NCBI GenBank assembly: GCA_002347705.1
Contig: DDWY01000098.1
Span: forward strand, 1-14,932
Length of the DNA stretch: 14,932 nt
From: Anaerolineaceae bacterium UBA2274
Lineage (GTDB): Bacteria > Chloroflexota > Anaerolineae > Anaerolineales > Anaerolineaceae
Direction of reading: 5' to 3'
Numbering within the stretch: the first letter of the stretch is position 1; each line of letters starts with the position of its first letter. Made by a program: the position numbers and the translations under genes. The notes beneath the pieces are model-generated. The model was not told where the DNA came from, searched no databases, and was given only the letters and a program-made list of their open reading frames with translations. Positions 1 through 6,464 of this stretch are shown here, piece after piece.

Positions 1-454
1 CTAGTGCCAGGGTCAACATTGCAAAATACGCGCCCTTGACCCGCATTGCCGAAACGCTAAATAGCAATCCTATCAAGATAGAGACCAAAATTGCCGCCAG
101 AAAACACATAATCAAAATAACAATCTCAGTGATATTCAAATTTCCGATGAAAATCTGATAACTCTTCAATATGCCTGGGGCAACGTGTGTAAGCAACAGA
201 GCCACTGTGTAAGCTCCACCGCCAAACGAGGCAGCATGACCAAACGATAACATGCCTGCATAACCAATCAGCAGATCGTAACTCATTGCGAATACCGCCA
301 TGATAAAAAAGTTGATTAGTTGTCCTTGCCAAAATTTATTAATTCCTTCAGTCAAGCTGGTCTGACCAAGCAAGGAGAATATAAACGGAAAAGCGAAGGC
401 AAGCACTACAAAGATGATAAATCCAATATCTTTTTTCCTGTTGTTACTCTTCAT
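1..454 (-). CDS. livM: LivM-family branched-chain amino acid type ABC permease, 3' end cut off by window edge
   Basis: This is the second membrane subunit of a hydrophobic amino acid (HAAT) type ABC importer; it pairs with LivH in the cytoplasmic membrane. Only 151 codons are present, because the frame stays open to base 1. I translated it by hand from the ATG at 454-452: the protein starts MKSNNRKKDIGFIIFVVLAF. It has a hydrophobic segment at about residues 11-30, a second at about 46-66, the LivM hallmark GYAGMLSFGHAASFG at residues 64-78, and another long hydrophobic stretch at 109-133. The family normally has about 300 residues or more, so roughly half is missing. A good ribosome binding site (GAAGAAGGA) lies about 7 bases before the ATG, and the start is 2 bases after the livH stop, so translation is probably coupled. 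The substrate cannot be read from this part. Confidence 0.9.
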   Translation of the reverse strand, partial: MKSNNRKKDIGFIIFVVLAFAFPFIFSLLGQTSLTEGINKFWQGQLINFFIMAVFAMSYDLLIGYAGMLSFGHAASFGGGAYTVALLLTHVAPGILKSYQIFIGNLNITEIVILIMCFLAAILVSILIGLLFSVSAMRVKGAYFAMLTLAL

Positions 455-456
455 AG

Positions 457-1947
457 TTAGTCCTTCTTCCCAAATAGACCTTGTGGTCGCAGGATCAATA
501 CAATGATCATAATAATCACAGTTGACGCCTCAGCGATGGTCGGAGATAGTTGCAATTTGAGCGCAAAGTAGTCCCCAAATGCGCGCGCCATACCAAGAAT
601 CATGGCACCAACAAACGCACCAACATAACTGCCCATGCCGCCGATCACTACTGTGATGAAGCCTTGCATTTGGTATTGGTCACCCATCATTGGCTGAACC
701 GGCAAAAATGGTGCAGCACCGATGCCACCCAAAGATGCCAGGGCAACACCCAGGGCGAAAACGAGGGTAAACACTCTTTTAACATTGATACCCAACGCTT
801 CAACCATCTGCGGATCCTGTACACCTGCCCGGATGATCATGCCCAAACGGCTTCGGTTCATCAGCAAGGTAACAAAGACGAACATAACTACTCCGAGCAA
901 AATGACAAACAGCCGATAGGTTGGGAAGGTTACCCCAGCAATACTGATTGTTGAAGAACCATTCATCAACCATTCTGCAATTGTTGTTGCCCGACCGGGT
1001 TGGGCGAACAAGGGAGGGCGTACCATCTGGTATGCCAACGGATCCCAAAGTACCTGGACCAATTCACGCATTACAAAGCTCATTCCAAGAGTCATCAAAA
1101 CGATGAAGAAACTGCGCACATAAAGAGGACGGATCATGGTGATCTCGATCAAAGCACCCAACAAAAAGCCAAAGAGCGTCGCAGCAATGATCGCCAGGGC
1201 AAATCGTAAGTTACCATTCATCAGCAGAACGCCTTCTGAAGCACTTTCGCGAACAAGAGTAAAGATGATTGTCAAAACAAAAAGTACCACCGGCAGGATT
1301 AAACGTTTCTTCAAAGGTTCTGGAGCACTTACTTCTGTGCGATTACCAGGTTTACTTAATCCGACGGCAACGAATGCCCCACTGAGCATCAACAACAGAA
1401 TTCTCAAAAGGAAACGCGGCAGAGGTTCCTGCGGGCTGAGTTCCGCCAACGGGTTGGAAGAGGTTGTTGTAGCCGCAACCATCGCAGTCTTCGCCAGTCC
1501 AAGGATGTCAAATTTTACTAAAGCTAACACTGCAACCAAGAGAGCCGCAATATATGCGAGTTTAGGCAAACTTTTCTGCCAGGCTTCACTCAAATCAAGG
1601 CGCACAAGCCGCGGCTTGATCACAGGGATCAACATTACTGTGGTCGCGAAGGCTAATACCAAGGGGAGAACACCGAAAATAAAGGTTGGGTTGGTATAAA
1701 ATTGCCAGCCCGTGTAGGCACCAATCATAAACATCGAGCCATGGGCAAAGTTAAGCACATCCATCAGCCCGAAAATCAAGGTCAGTCCTGCCGCAACCAG
1801 AAAGAAAAGCGAACCAAGGGTTAGCCCTGAGAGCGTTGTTCGGATAAAGGCTTCCTGACCTGCGTAGGTGTATAACCCGAATACCACCCCTGCGACCACT
1901 AAAACCCCGATCACAGAATACAGAAGCTTTTTAGAATTGTGGCTCAT
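457..1947 (-). CDS. livH: LivH-family branched-chain amino acid type ABC permease with a large internal insertion
   Basis: This is the first membrane subunit of the HAAT-type importer. The N-terminal half carries the LivH signature around residues 42-78 (LVAAGLTLIFGLMDVLNFAHG, of which GLTLIFGLMDVLNFAHG is residues 54-70, followed by GAY at 76-78). The conserved IEITMIRPLYVR block comes at 267-278, the cytoplasmic coupling region (RAGVQDPQMVEALGINV) at 373-389, and the C-terminal IGGMGSYVGAFVGA at 435-448, ending in RPQGLFG. With 496 residues it is far longer than the usual 290-310. The excess lies between residues about 95 and 245, where about three extra hydrophobic segments (roughly 129-146, 178-197 and 214-232) are separated by polar, Pro-rich links. 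The ATG overlaps the livF stop by 4 bases and is preceded by a GAGG site. Family assignment is firm; the role of the insertion is unknown. Confidence 0.93.
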   Translation of the reverse strand: MSHNSKKLLYSVIGVLVVAGVVFGLYTYAGQEAFIRTTLSGLTLGSLFFLVAAGLTLIFGLMDVLNFAHGSMFMIGAYTGWQFYTNPTFIFGVLPLVLAFATTVMLIPVIKPRLVRLDLSEAWQKSLPKLAYIAALLVAVLALVKFDILGLAKTAMVAATTTSSNPLAELSPQEPLPRFLLRILLLMLSGAFVAVGLSKPGNRTEVSAPEPLKKRLILPVVLFVLTIIFTLVRESASEGVLLMNGNLRFALAIIAATLFGFLLGALIEITMIRPLYVRSFFIVLMTLGMSFVMRELVQVLWDPLAYQMVRPPLFAQPGRATTIAEWLMNGSSTISIAGVTFPTYRLFVILLGVVMFVFVTLLMNRSRLGMIIRAGVQDPQMVEALGINVKRVFTLVFALGVALASLGGIGAAPFLPVQPMMGDQYQMQGFITVVIGGMGSYVGAFVGAMILGMARAFGDYFALKLQLSPTIAEASTVIIMIIVLILRPQGLFGKKD

Positions 1948-2702
1948 TGCGCCTCACTTGTGCTGATTGGAGCCTGGATGCTGGCTCCTAAATACTGATG
2001 GATAAGGTCTTGGTTTTGGACCAGGTCTGACATCAGACCTCTGTGAACACTTTTCCCATCGTCGATGATGACATAACGCTCAGCCAGTTGGCTTGCCATG
2101 ATGAAATTTTGCTCAACCAGCAAAATCGTAGTAGTTTCTCTTAACTTCCGAATGGCTTCCATCATTTGTTGGATCAAAATTGGGGCAAGACCCTCGCTCG
2201 GTTCGTCAATCAGAAGCAGTTTATTATCAGGAACCAATGCGCGAGCTACTGCCAGCATCTGTTGCTGGCCACCGGAAAGCTGGTTTCCTTTCAGCTTGGA
2301 AAGCCGCTCCAGATCAGGAAAGAGTTCAAAAATGAAATCAGCATGACGATCAAGGTCACCTTTTTTTCGTTCAGCCAGTTTCAGATTTTCCATCACGGTC
2401 AAAGCACGAAAAACAGCTCTGTTTTCTGGAACATAACCAATGCCAAAGTTAGCTATTTTGAAGGCTTGCTTACCCTGAATTTCCTGCCCATCAAAGATCA
2501 CTCTGCCATTTCTCGGAGGGGTCAAGCCCATAATCGTCTTCAATGTGGTGGTTTTTCCAGCGCCATTGCGACCCAATAGAACTGTGATTGAACCTTTGGC
2601 AACATCGACTGAAACCCCTTCGAGGATGTGAAATTGACCAATATATGTATCAATCTTTTCTACGCTTAATAAATTTCGATTACTGTCTGTTGTTTCCATC
2701 AT
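1944..2702 (-). CDS. livF: LivF-family ABC transporter ATP-binding protein
   Basis: This is one of the two cytoplasmic ATPase subunits of the importer, with 252 residues, slightly longer than the usual 235-240. Visible motifs are Walker A GRNGAGKTT (44-52), the LivF-type Q-loop region GYVPENRAVF (89-98, with Glu where most ABC proteins have Gln, as is common in LivF), the ABC signature LSGGQQQ (142-148), and Walker B LLLIDEPSEGL (162-172) followed by the H-loop region LVEQN. It overlaps livG by 4 bases at its start and livH by 4 bases at its end, which indicates translational coupling. Two adjacent ATG codons (2702 and 2699) are possible starts. I chose the first because a GGAG site lies about 8 bases upstream and because it forms the ATGA overlap. 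Confidence 0.95.
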   Translation of the reverse strand: MMETTDSNRNLLSVEKIDTYIGQFHILEGVSVDVAKGSITVLLGRNGAGKTTTLKTIMGLTPPRNGRVIFDGQEIQGKQAFKIANFGIGYVPENRAVFRALTVMENLKLAERKKGDLDRHADFIFELFPDLERLSKLKGNQLSGGQQQMLAVARALVPDNKLLLIDEPSEGLAPILIQQMMEAIRKLRETTTILLVEQNFIMASQLAERYVIIDDGKSVHRGLMSDLVQNQDLIHQYLGASIQAPISTSEAQ

Positions 2703-3469
2703 ACTAATTCTCCGTAGAGGTCGCCCAGATAAGCTGCCTGGACCTGTGCATTGTGCGCAATCTCATGAGGCGTCCCTTCTGCCAGCAACTGACCCTGTGC
2801 CATCACAGTTATACGATCAGAGACCGACATGACCATATCCATTCGGTGTTCAACCAGGATTGCCGTACTCGATTTGAGATGAACCACTTTATTGATGATC
2901 TCAATCAATTCGGGCACCTGTTCAGAAGACATACCTGCAGTCGGTTCATCAAAAAGAAGTAATTCAGGCTCAGTGGAAAGCATGATGCCCAATTCAAGTT
3001 TGCGTTTCTCGCCATGAGCCAAATTTCGAGCCAACACACCCTCCCTTCCCCGAAGCCCAACCAGCTCTATCACTTCCAAGGCTTTTTCCACATAGACTGG
3101 GTATCTTTCAGCCAGGGAAAAAAAACGAAAGTTGTCCTTACCCATCGCTTGTGTCCCAAGACGGATGTTTTCCAGCACATTCAGATTAGGGAAGATGTTC
3201 GTGATCTGGAACGAGCGCCCAATACCCATGTGGGCACGGCGTTGAGGGGCTACATGGGTGATGTTCTCGCCTTTATAAAAAATTTTTCCACTGTCGGGTG
3301 ACATCATTCCACTGAGCAAGTTAAACAAGGTCGTCTTTCCTGCTCCATTTGGACCAATGATGGCATGCATGCTGCCTTTGGCAATCTGGATGCTGACGTC
3401 ATCCACCGCGATCAGTCCGCCGAAAGACTTGCGCAGATTTTGCGCTTCAAGTATGGTTTCGTTGGTCAT
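2699..3469 (-). CDS. livG: LivG-family ABC transporter ATP-binding protein
   Basis: This is the second ATPase subunit of the importer, with 256 residues, a normal length. Walker A is GPNGAGKTT (39-47), the Q-loop region is GIGRSFQITNIFPNLNV (82-98), Walker B is LLLFDEPTAGM (170-180), and the H-loop is VEHRMDMVM with His208. The ABC signature is unusual: LAHGEKRKLELG (150-161) instead of the LSYGQQR type typical of LivG. It is closer to what I recall of the urea/amide transporter subunit UrtD (LSHGxKQWLE). A Shine-Dalgarno site AAAGGAAAG directly precedes the ATG. It is the first gene of the livG-livF-livH-livM block, whose members overlap or nearly touch. The 301 bases upstream could hold a separate promoter. 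The substrate may therefore be an amide, an organic acid or an amino acid; the sequence does not decide. Confidence 0.93.
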   Translation of the reverse strand: MTNETILEAQNLRKSFGGLIAVDDVSIQIAKGSMHAIIGPNGAGKTTLFNLLSGMMSPDSGKIFYKGENITHVAPQRRAHMGIGRSFQITNIFPNLNVLENIRLGTQAMGKDNFRFFSLAERYPVYVEKALEVIELVGLRGREGVLARNLAHGEKRKLELGIMLSTEPELLLFDEPTAGMSSEQVPELIEIINKVVHLKSSTAILVEHRMDMVMSVSDRITVMAQGQLLAEGTPHEIAHNAQVQAAYLGDLYGELV

Positions 3470-3516
3470 TCTTTCCTTTTCTTTCTCATCTTGACAGATT
3501 GATTTGTCTTCATCTT

Positions 3517-3522
3517 TTTATA
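3517..3522 (-). promoter_or_regulatory. Possible -10 box for livGFHM
   Basis: On the minus strand TATAAA (5 of 6 to the sigma-70 -10 consensus) lies about 48 bases before the livG ATG, leaving a plausible leader of about 40 bases. The -35 position 17 bases upstream is only a T run, so the promoter would be weak or activator-dependent. The call rests on this one box. Confidence 0.22.
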
Positions 3523-3722
3523 TTGGCTTTGAGCTTTTTAAAAAAACATCGAATTGCTATACGCAAGAAGCATCAACTCCTGTTTTTCAGGACCTGGCTC
3601 TCTATCCCTTTTGAAAGCGATTCGATACCTTTCCAATTAACTCAAATTGTTACTTCAATCGATCCTGCGATATTCCGTAACCTGTGGAAGAAATTGTTAA
3701 CTATTATGATGCCGACAAAGAG

Positions 3723-3761
3723 TTAATCAGGTAGGGAGGTTAGCCCTCCCTACCTGATTAA
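3723..3761 (-). terminator. Perfect 17-bp inverted repeat after the binding-protein gene (attenuator or RNA-stabilising hairpin)
   Basis: The arms TTAATCAGGTAGGGAGG (3723-3739) and CCTCCCTACCTGATTAA (3745-3761) match without a mismatch around a 5-base loop, starting 9 bases after the stop codon of the binding-protein gene. The minus-strand sequence leaving the stem is CTCTTTGTC, only weakly T-rich, so complete rho-independent termination is doubtful. Such hairpins between binding-protein and permease genes are known to protect the upstream message or to cause partial termination, giving more binding protein than membrane complex. The hairpin is directly visible; its function is inferred. Confidence 0.7.
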
Positions 3762-3770
3762 GAATCTTAT

Positions 3771-5162
3771 TTACGGAGCTGGCATGACGGTCAGATCACC
3801 ACAGCGGGCTGCATAATCACCTGCAAGAGTGCAGGGGACATCCAGTTCATCATATTCGGAGACGTAGATGGTTTCAAAGAACTTATATTCATTGATACCG
3901 TCTTTATCCAGGTCTGGATCAAGATTGACCAGTTTGAGGATGTTCATCGGTTGTTCACAGACGTGATCTTCAGGACGAATGTAATAGGTACCTTTGGGAC
4001 CGTCAAACATCAAACCTTCCAGAGCAGCAATCATTGCGTCACCGCTGGCATCACCACCAGTTTTTTCCAGAGCTGAAGCCAAGGCTATCGCGGAGGCAAA
4101 ACCACCAGCAGTGAAGAGATCAGGATATTCGTTGAAAACTTCGACGTGGCGTTCAACCATCCAGTCATTGACAGGATTCTCAGGAACGGTCCAGTGGTAG
4201 ACGTTCAGACCAGTTGAACCAAGTGCGCTGCCAAAAACGGCTGCAAAGGAAGCATTGTCACCAAAACCAGTACCGACAGTCATGGAATCAAGCGTGCCAA
4301 GGTCAGTTAATTGCTGGAATAGGGTCACATACCCTGTTCCAGACCAGGTCAGGAAGAGATTCTGCGCGCCGCTATCCATTGCTTGCTGGATATAGGCAGT
4401 AAAGTCGGTGGTCTCAAAGGGCACGGCTACCGGAGCAATCAGGTTTCCGCCATATTTGGCTACAGCATAAGCCAGTGCCACGTTGGAGCCCTGACCAAAA
4501 GCGTTGTCCGCATAGATATGGGCAAAATCGGGTCCGACATTTTCGACCAGGTATTTTGCGATCACGAGAGTATCGTCAAAGCTGGTGCGTGAAGTGCGGA
4601 AGACATAGGGGTTGAAGTTAGGACCAGTTGGGAAGGAGGAAGCAGCTGGGTCAATCATCAGGATGATCTTGTTTTCCAGCGCAACATTGGTCAGAGCGAC
4701 TGCGGAGGCGGAAGAAACGGGTCCTTGCAAAATTTCTACACCGTCTTTTTCGATCAGTTCCTGCGCAAGCGAGACTGCTTTTTCAGGGGAACCTTCGTCA
4801 TCTTTTACAATGACTTCCACCGGGCGACCAGCAATAATCGGACGACCTTGATCGTCAAAGTTGCCGTTGGCCATATACTCCAAACCCAATTGGAAACCAC
4901 GCTCTTGCTGCATGCCATAAAGAGCCATCAGACCAGACATCATACCAATCTGACCGATTTTCAGCACTGGACCAAGTTCAGCCACAGGCTCTTCGGTCAC
5001 TTCTTCTGTCACGACAACTTCCTCAGTCTCTTCCACTGGAGGTTCTGTCGCAACAACTTCTTGGGTTGGTTCGGGCGTTGGTTCAACGGGTTTGACGCAT
5101 GCGCCCAGGACCATGCTTGCAACGAGCAACATGGCTACTACAAAAAATATCGACTTTTTCAT
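3771..5162 (-). CDS. Type I (LivJ/LivK-like) ABC transporter substrate-binding lipoprotein
   Basis: This is the extracytoplasmic receptor of the HAAT-type importer, tethered to the membrane by a lipid. Residues 1-22 form a lipoprotein signal peptide (KK, hydrophobic core, lipobox LGAC with Cys22 as the lipidation site). Residues 23-64 are a low-complexity acidic Pro/Glu/Thr/Val linker that would space the domain from the membrane. The periplasmic binding fold begins at LKIGQIGMMSG (67-77) and shows family features such as VIVKDDEGSPEKAVSLAQEL (117-136) and LQGPVSSASAVA (145-156). Its 463 residues exceed the usual 370-420 because of the linker and a C-terminal extension with Cys402, Cys444 and Cys454. 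The AAGGAG site 5 bases before the ATG is strong. It lies 60 bases after the hydrolase gene, with a short GCGAC/GTCGC hairpin (5199-5214) between. The ligand is not predictable from the sequence alone. Confidence 0.93.
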   Translation of the reverse strand: MKKSIFFVVAMLLVASMVLGACVKPVEPTPEPTQEVVATEPPVEETEEVVVTEEVTEEPVAELGPVLKIGQIGMMSGLMALYGMQQERGFQLGLEYMANGNFDDQGRPIIAGRPVEVIVKDDEGSPEKAVSLAQELIEKDGVEILQGPVSSASAVALTNVALENKIILMIDPAASSFPTGPNFNPYVFRTSRTSFDDTLVIAKYLVENVGPDFAHIYADNAFGQGSNVALAYAVAKYGGNLIAPVAVPFETTDFTAYIQQAMDSGAQNLFLTWSGTGYVTLFQQLTDLGTLDSMTVGTGFGDNASFAAVFGSALGSTGLNVYHWTVPENPVNDWMVERHVEVFNEYPDLFTAGGFASAIALASALEKTGGDASGDAMIAALEGLMFDGPKGTYYIRPEDHVCEQPMNILKLVNLDPDLDKDGINEYKFFETIYVSEYDELDVPCTLAGDYAARCGDLTVMPAP

Positions 5163-5222
5163 TTTTTCTCCTTGTAATTAGTCGTTTAATGATTGCCAGC
5201 GACGATTTTGTCGCAGACTTTC

Positions 5223-6035
5223 TCAATTAAGTAACTCCCGCCCACTATTTTTCAACACAAAGCCCAAAAGCAGCGTGTTGAGTGGTTCGGGTTTATCCAG
5301 GCAGAGCGCATGCCCTGCACCGGGGACAACCACATATTCAGCCTGAGGGATACGCGCCACCATCATTTCTGCCATTTTTCGTCCTTTGATCTGGTCTTCC
5401 TCCCCCACCACGATCAAAGTCGGGCAAGCAATCTGGCCTAACTGGTCCGTGATGTCGTAAGAAGTAAAGGCATCCATCAGTTTCACAAAAGACGTCAGGT
5501 TAAGTTTGGCAAAGTTTGCGTGCGCCGCAGGCAGCAAAGCCTCGTTCTTCTTCAGATACTCCTCTCCAAAATTCAGGAACACTGACGTGTGGAAGAGCAA
5601 GTCGGCATCATTCCGCTCTCCCGCAAGTTTCCACGGGTAGGATTGCAGTTTCAGCATCAACGGCACCTCAGAAACGCCATCAATCACCATCAGGCTTTTG
5701 GTTTTCTCTGGATATCGCAGGGCAAAAACCAGGCTCACTTCTGAACCATAAGAAATCCCCGCAATGTGGGCTTTTTCAATTCCGAGCGCATCCAGCAAAC
5801 CCGCCAGATCATCGGCATGCAATTCCATCGAGTAAGGACCTTCAGGATGGTCTGACTGCCACATCCCTCTACAATCATACAACAAAACCCGGAAGTGCTT
5901 CGCAAGCGACTGGGTCTGGAAGTACCAGCTGGCAGTGCTCATCATGATGCCGTTGGATAGCACAATCACTTCCCCGTCCTCGGGACCGTGGAATTCATAG
6001 TAGAGGTTGATGTTGTTGACTGCTATCCTGGGCAT
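5223..6035 (-). CDS. Alpha/beta-hydrolase fold protein, 3-oxoadipate enol-lactonase/BioH-like
   Basis: This is a cytoplasmic serine hydrolase of 270 residues, a typical length. The triad is readable: nucleophile Ser95 in GISYG (93-97), acid Asp214 in VGEEDQI, and His242 in GAGHAL. The oxyanion loop is LSNGIMMS (26-33), which resembles the LSNSLG loop of the enol-lactonase PcaD rather than the HG loop of most esterases. It follows the DUF35 gene by 11 bases; a GGAG ribosome binding site next to that stop codon supports the ATG at 6035. Within this cluster it could hydrolyse a lactone, ester, thioester or C-C bond of a pathway intermediate. The hydrolase-transferase-thiolase combination recalls PcaD-PcaIJ-PcaF, but the family is too broad to fix the substrate. 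Confidence 0.88.
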   Translation of the reverse strand: MPRIAVNNINLYYEFHGPEDGEVIVLSNGIMMSTASWYFQTQSLAKHFRVLLYDCRGMWQSDHPEGPYSMELHADDLAGLLDALGIEKAHIAGISYGSEVSLVFALRYPEKTKSLMVIDGVSEVPLMLKLQSYPWKLAGERNDADLLFHTSVFLNFGEEYLKKNEALLPAAHANFAKLNLTSFVKLMDAFTSYDITDQLGQIACPTLIVVGEEDQIKGRKMAEMMVARIPQAEYVVVPGAGHALCLDKPEPLNTLLLGFVLKNSGRELLN

Positions 6036-6046
6036 TTTACGATCTC

Positions 6047-6463
6047 CTATGCGGGTTCAAACGCAAGGAATTTTTTAGCAGATTCCCCTTCACCGCGGAC
6101 AACAGAAGTCTGTTTGAGGGGCAAACCAATTTTTATTGTCTCCGGATCGCTGAGGTCCATACCAATAATCTGCGCGCTGATACGCGGACCCTCCTCCAAC
6201 GCCACGATCCCGACACAATAGGGGTTTTTGGCATTGTAGCCGGCTTCCGCCATGCTTGTGGGGGGTATATAGATCACAGTAAAAGTGGCCAGTGTTCCTC
6301 TCCCATTCGACTGGATGCGTTCTATCTGATCGGAATGGCAGTTGGGGCAAATCTGCCGTTGGGGGATTGAGATGTTACCGCAGACAAGGCAGTGAGAACC
6401 AATCAAAAGATCTTCCGCAATTGCCTGGTTGAATGCTTTGGAGTGCAAGGCCTGGTCTGTCAT
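6047..6463 (-). CDS. Zn-ribbon/OB-fold protein of the DUF35 (acyl-CoA-associated) family
   Basis: This is a small partner protein (138 residues) of SCP-x-type thiolases and related enzymes. The N-terminal rubredoxin-like zinc ribbon has Cys25, Cys28, Cys39 and Cys42 (HCLVCGN and QICPNC). An OB-fold follows, from about residue 55 (GTLATFTVIYIPP) to the C-terminus. In the archaeal thiolase/HMG-CoA synthase complex the DUF35 protein helps form the shared CoA site, and BbsA of the benzoylsuccinyl-CoA thiolase belongs to the same family. The frame extends upstream to 6520, but I chose the ATG at 6463: AGAGG lies just upstream, the start is 1 base from the thiolase stop, and the protein then begins in the normal family position (MTDQALHSKAFNQAIAEDLL). 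The immediate coupling to the thiolase gene supports a heteromeric complex. Confidence 0.9.
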   Translation of the reverse strand: MTDQALHSKAFNQAIAEDLLIGSHCLVCGNISIPQRQICPNCHSDQIERIQSNGRGTLATFTVIYIPPTSMAEAGYNAKNPYCVGIVALEEGPRISAQIIGMDLSDPETIKIGLPLKQTSVVRGEGESAKKFLAFEPA

Positions 6464-6464
6464 C

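Larger units (their letters stand above)
3470..3770. other. Noncoding spacer between the binding-protein gene and livG
   Basis: This 301-base AT-rich gap is the longest break inside the cluster. It holds the perfect hairpin at 3723-3761 next to the binding-protein stop, two copies of an AAATTGTTA-type motif (3643-3653 and 3690-3701), a small TCCTG/CAGGA hairpin at 3578-3592, and a TATAAA box at 3517-3522 facing livG. An open frame of 75 codons on the plus strand (3499-3726) has no recognisable protein features and no convincing ribosome binding site, so I do not call it a gene. The arrangement suits differential expression of binding protein and transporter. Confidence 0.6.

Noticed and set aside
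1136..1699. 187-codon open frame on the plus strand inside livH
   Set aside because: It is the antisense of a clear permease; its composition is rich in Lys, Arg, Thr and Ser without any recognisable motif.
3499..3726. 75-codon plus-strand frame in the livG upstream gap, with a TTGACA box at 3491-3496 nearby
   Set aside because: The box lies directly at the start codon, no -10 is correctly spaced before it, and the frame runs through the hairpin base. The peptide has no recognisable features.
5199..5214. GCGAC/GTCGC hairpin between hydrolase and binding-protein genes
   Set aside because: Only 5 base pairs and no T tract, so not called as a terminator.
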